Source: Mycobacterium haemophilum DSM 44634
Lineage (GTDB): Bacteria > Actinomycetota > Actinomycetes > Mycobacteriales > Mycobacteriaceae
Assembly: GCF_000340435.2 (NCBI RefSeq)
Contig: NZ_CP011883.2
Span: 1,274,607-1,338,606 of the forward strand
DNA: 64,000 nt
Direction: 5' to 3'
The translations under genes and the position numbers were made by a program. The notes under the pieces are model-generated. The model was not told the DNA's origin and ran no database searches. It was given only the letters and a program-made list of their open reading frames with translations. Shown piece by piece: positions 61,760 through 64,000 of this stretch (its first letter is position 1; each line of letters opens with the position of its first letter).

Positions 61760-63120
61760 GGTGACACCAGCCTTGATGCTCCTATTCGTGTTATGGGTCA
61801 AGCGGCGGTGAGCCATTGGCGATAATTGGCGGCGAGGGTGTCGTTGCGTTGGAGTCCGCGTTCGAGTCGGGAGATGTCGTTAGGCCAGACGCCGAAGTGC
61901 TCGGCCACGGTGCTGAGAGTGATGTTTTTGGCTTGGCGAGCTGGGCGTAGATCGCTGTAGTCGTCGATGACGCAGGGGCGGGTGAGTAGTCGGAAGACCT
62001 CGCGGGCGATGGCGCGTTTGAGGAGGCGCAGGATTTCGGCCTTGCGGCGATTGTTGGTGGTTTGGCGGGCGACGTAGTCGCGGGTGCGCGGGTCATTGGA
62101 CATTCGCACCAAGGCGATGCGGTACAACGCGTTGTTTGCTGAGCGATCGCCGCCCCGCGAGAGTCGATGGCGGGTCGTCTTGCCCGAGGAGGCCGGAACG
62201 GGGGCAACACCGCATAGCGCGGCAAAGGCGGCTTCGCTGCGTAGCCGATATGGGTTGAGGCCGGCGGTGATTAGTAGCGCGGCGGCGGTGTCGGGTCCAA
62301 TGCCGTGGGCGACGCGCAGCCCGGGGTTGATGCTCTGTACCAGGGTGTCGATCTGGTCGGTGAGTTCACGCTCTTGGCGATGCAGGAACTGCGCGCGAAG
62401 GGCCAGCGTCTTGACTGCGCTAAGGACGGCCATGGTGGTCGGGTCACCATGGGCAACAAGCCGGCAACGAGCTAGGGCTTTGACCAGACCGGCTGTGTTG
62501 CAACGGCGGTAGCGTTCACGCAGCTCGGCGGGTGCGGTGATCAATAAAGATTGAATTTGGTTGGTCGCTGCGGTGCGGGCTTTGACTGCGCCGCGACGAG
62601 CGGTCAACAGAGCGCTCAGCGCCGTGGTGCGTTCGTCTTTCGGGGCGGCAAGGCCGTCCCCGGACAACGCGTTACGGGCCGCGGCATAGGCGTCGAGCGG
62701 GTCGGACTTGCCGCGCCGGCGCCGGGTGGCGCGGTCGGGGCGGTTAACTTCGACGACCTCGATGCCGGCGTCCTGCAGCGCCCGGGTCAATCCCGCACCA
62801 TAGCTGGAAGTGCCTTCCACCCCGGCGATCAGTACTGTCCCGAAGCTCTGCGCCCACGTGAGCGCCTCGCAATAGCCCGTCGGGTTCGTCGGGAACTCCG
62901 CATCTGCCAAGGGTTTGCCGGTATCGCTCAACGTGGCGAGGTGAACGGTATCGAGATGCGTGTCGGCGCCAATGACGACCAACTGCGATGCTGTCACGAT
63001 GGTGATGTTCCCTTCTGCCGGTGTGATCACCGGCGGTTGCGGTGACACCCGGTAGGGCGGGCAGACAAGACATTGATGAGGGAACTACCAGGCTCCTGAT
63101 TAGGTCATGTCCGCCCTGCC
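61760..63120 (-). mobile_element. IS110-family insertion sequence (ends not determined)
   Basis: An apparently intact transposase with non-coding flanks. IS110 elements have no or weak terminal repeats, so ends cannot be read here; these limits are approximate. It lies between the FMN reductase and nrdH genes, which are neighbours in the M. tuberculosis backbone by recollection. Confidence 0.75.
61798..62997 (-). CDS. IS110-family transposase
   Basis: 399 residues from the GTG at 62997 with AGAAGGGAAC upstream; the frame is open to 63048. N-terminal DEDD catalytic domain: VVIGADTHLDTVHLATLSDT, LIAGVEGTSSYGAGL, NRPDRATRRRRGKSDPLDAY. C-terminal domain with the IS110 signature: RVAHGIGPDTAAALLITAGL, FAALCGVAPVPASSGKT and HRLSRGGDRSANNALY. 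The catalytic Ser of the C-terminal motif (RLSRGGDRSAN) is present. Likely functional. Confidence 0.92.
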   Translation of the reverse strand: MTASQLVVIGADTHLDTVHLATLSDTGKPLADAEFPTNPTGYCEALTWAQSFGTVLIAGVEGTSSYGAGLTRALQDAGIEVVEVNRPDRATRRRRGKSDPLDAYAAARNALSGDGLAAPKDERTTALSALLTARRGAVKARTAATNQIQSLLITAPAELRERYRRCNTAGLVKALARCRLVAHGDPTTMAVLSAVKTLALRAQFLHRQERELTDQIDTLVQSINPGLRVAHGIGPDTAAALLITAGLNPYRLRSEAAFAALCGVAPVPASSGKTTRHRLSRGGDRSANNALYRIALVRMSNDPRTRDYVARQTTNNRRKAEILRLLKRAIAREVFRLLTRPCVIDDYSDLRPARQAKNITLSTVAEHFGVWPNDISRLERGLQRNDTLAANYRQWLTAA

Positions 63121-63646
63121 GGGCCTCATGGTGCGACCCGCCCGCCGCCGGTGAGACAGATCAAGAAAAAGACAACCCGGCAGGGCGTCAGTCAGTGCCA
63201 GGGTCACCACCGGAAGCGGACGGGCCAGCTAATCATCAACCGTTGCGGTTGAACACCATCAATGTCGGTGCCCGGTGATATACCGATGCGGATAGGCACC
63301 TGCGACGGCTGTCAGGCGACGGTTGTGAGCTCCGACACGCCGGATGGTTCGCAGGGCATGGCTTACGACCAGGGAATTCCATAAATGTTGTTCAGAACAT
63401 CTTGTACCTCTTCTCCTTGTCACCCACTAGGTGTAGTGTTTCGAGGCGCCGGCAGATCCCAAGTTCACTTCGCCGACCAGGCGGGTGATCGTTCCGGAAT
63501 CGGTATCGCCAGGTCAGGTGACGTGGCGGCCGCACGACGGGAATCTTGGGGGCTTGGCGGACCGCTGAACACAGCACACACGTTGTACCTGAATAGTTGC
63601 CAGTCCATGTAAGCTTCCCAACTTCCGCAAAGGAGCGGTATTTCTG
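63049..63646. other. IS110 flank and nrdH promoter region
   Basis: No gene recognised. 63055-63120 has an imperfect inverted repeat (gggcgggcagaca and tgtccgccctgcc) that may belong to the IS upstream structure. From 63360 the sequence leads to nrdH; AAGGAG lies 11-16 bases before its ATG. I could not identify an unambiguous NrdR box. Confidence 0.45.
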
Positions 63647-63886
63647 ATGAGCATCACCGTGTACACCAAGCCCGCGTGTGTGCAGTGCAGTGCCACCTAC
63701 AAGGCGCTGGATAAGCAGGGCATCGCCTACCAGACGGTCGACATCAGCCTCGATTCCGAGGCGCGTGACTACGTGATGGCGCTGGGCTACTTGCAGGCAC
63801 CGGTCGTGGTGACCGGAAACGACCACTGGTCGGGCTTCCGGCCCGACCGCATTAAGGCGCTCGCCGGGGCCGTACTGACCGCATAG
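63647..63886 (+). CDS. nrdH: NrdH glutaredoxin-like redoxin
   Basis: 79 residues. Redox motif CVQC at residues 11-14 (MSITVYTKPACVQCSATYKA), and the C-terminal WSGFRPDRI typical of NrdH. It reduces the class Ib ribonucleotide reductase NrdEF, taking electrons from thioredoxin reductase. nrdI follows 27 bases downstream; nrdE is expected beyond the window. Confidence 0.96.
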   Translation: MSITVYTKPACVQCSATYKALDKQGIAYQTVDISLDSEARDYVMALGYLQAPVVVTGNDHWSGFRPDRIKALAGAVLTA

Positions 63887-63913
63887 TGGCGACCTGTAGG
63901 TAAGGAGGTTGCG

Positions 63914-64000
63914 GTGCAGGCGCGCAACCTGGTCTATTTCTCTTCGGTGTCGGAGAACACCCATCGCTTCGTGCAGAAGCTGGGTGTTCCCGCCACGCGG
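63914..64000 (+). CDS. nrdI: NrdI flavodoxin-like protein (5' part only)
   Basis: GTG at 63914 with AAGGAGG seven bases upstream. The 29 visible codons read LVYFSSVSENTHRFVQKLGV, the FMN-binding N-terminus of NrdI, which supplies the oxidant for assembling the Mn cofactor of NrdF. Runs off the right edge. Confidence 0.93.
   Translation, partial: MQARNLVYFSSVSENTHRFVQKLGVPATR

Noticed and set aside
63360..63646. NrdR boxes upstream of nrdH
   Set aside because: Some words near 63425-63440 (ctaggtgtagtgttt) are vaguely similar, but no pair with correct spacing was found.

Overview
The window comes from a slow-growing mycobacterium related to, but not within, the M. tuberculosis complex. The evidence is high-GC DNA with GTG/TTG starts, many 4-bp ATGA/GTGA/TTGA gene overlaps, PE/PPE and Esx proteins, F420-type oxidoreductases, and a backbone that from memory matches M. 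tuberculosis Rv3075c to Rv3052c read in reverse. I cannot name the species. Rv names throughout are recollection, not search results.

Layout. 1-11.9 kb: ArsR-rhodanese regulator, DUF732 protein, TetR/SDR divergent pair, methyltransferase, then backbone genes (CitE-like lyase, DoxX-like, DsbA-like, DUF488, LLM oxidoreductase, DUF190 protein, two fluoride channels, phosphoglucomutase). 11.9-14.8 kb: tRNA-Ala(GGC) followed by a small accessory patch with a frameshifted ATPase, a truncated AbiEii-type toxin and decayed AbiEi/Fic-like remnants. A 19-bp direct repeat flanks the ATPase. 14.8-18 kb: a protein made of four DivIVA-type repeats, a TetR/EmrE pair with a tandem TGTACA operator, and L-serine dehydratase. 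18-21.1 kb: two PPE-PPW paralogues.

21.4-43.2 kb is the main accessory region. A very large LuxR-type ATPase regulator is followed by an EAL protein, a GNAT/autoinducer-synthase-like acyltransferase, a decayed P450, a 24-codon small ORF, and a fused E1-like (ThiF)/nitroreductase enzyme (Rv1355c/MoeY type). Three GAF-GGDEF-EAL paralogues follow, with a GNAT-MazG fusion and a nucleoside deoxyribosyltransferase-like gene between them and a final PAS-GGDEF protein. Order and content resemble an expanded Rv1358-Rv1354c locus. I infer that small-molecule or peptide chemistry and c-di-GMP turnover are coupled here.

43.3-49.5 kb returns to backbone (CstA, DNA ligase B, FadE22). 49.6-56.3 kb replaces the expected GntR gene with type VII secretion substrates: an orphan short PPE protein, then a minus-strand cassette ordered PE-like, PPE-like, CFP-10-like, ESAT-6-like. 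Both PE-like proteins have an unusual N-terminal extension of about 70 residues. The cassette is duplicated in part and littered with ISL3 and IS3 remnants. 56.3-64 kb is backbone again (CYP136, TetR, SDR, DinB2, TetR, FMN reductase, nrdH, nrdI) with one apparently intact IS110-family element inserted just before nrdH.

The accessory regions contain many pseudogenes, so part of the window is decaying. Two of the broken genes contain long near-perfect palindromes.
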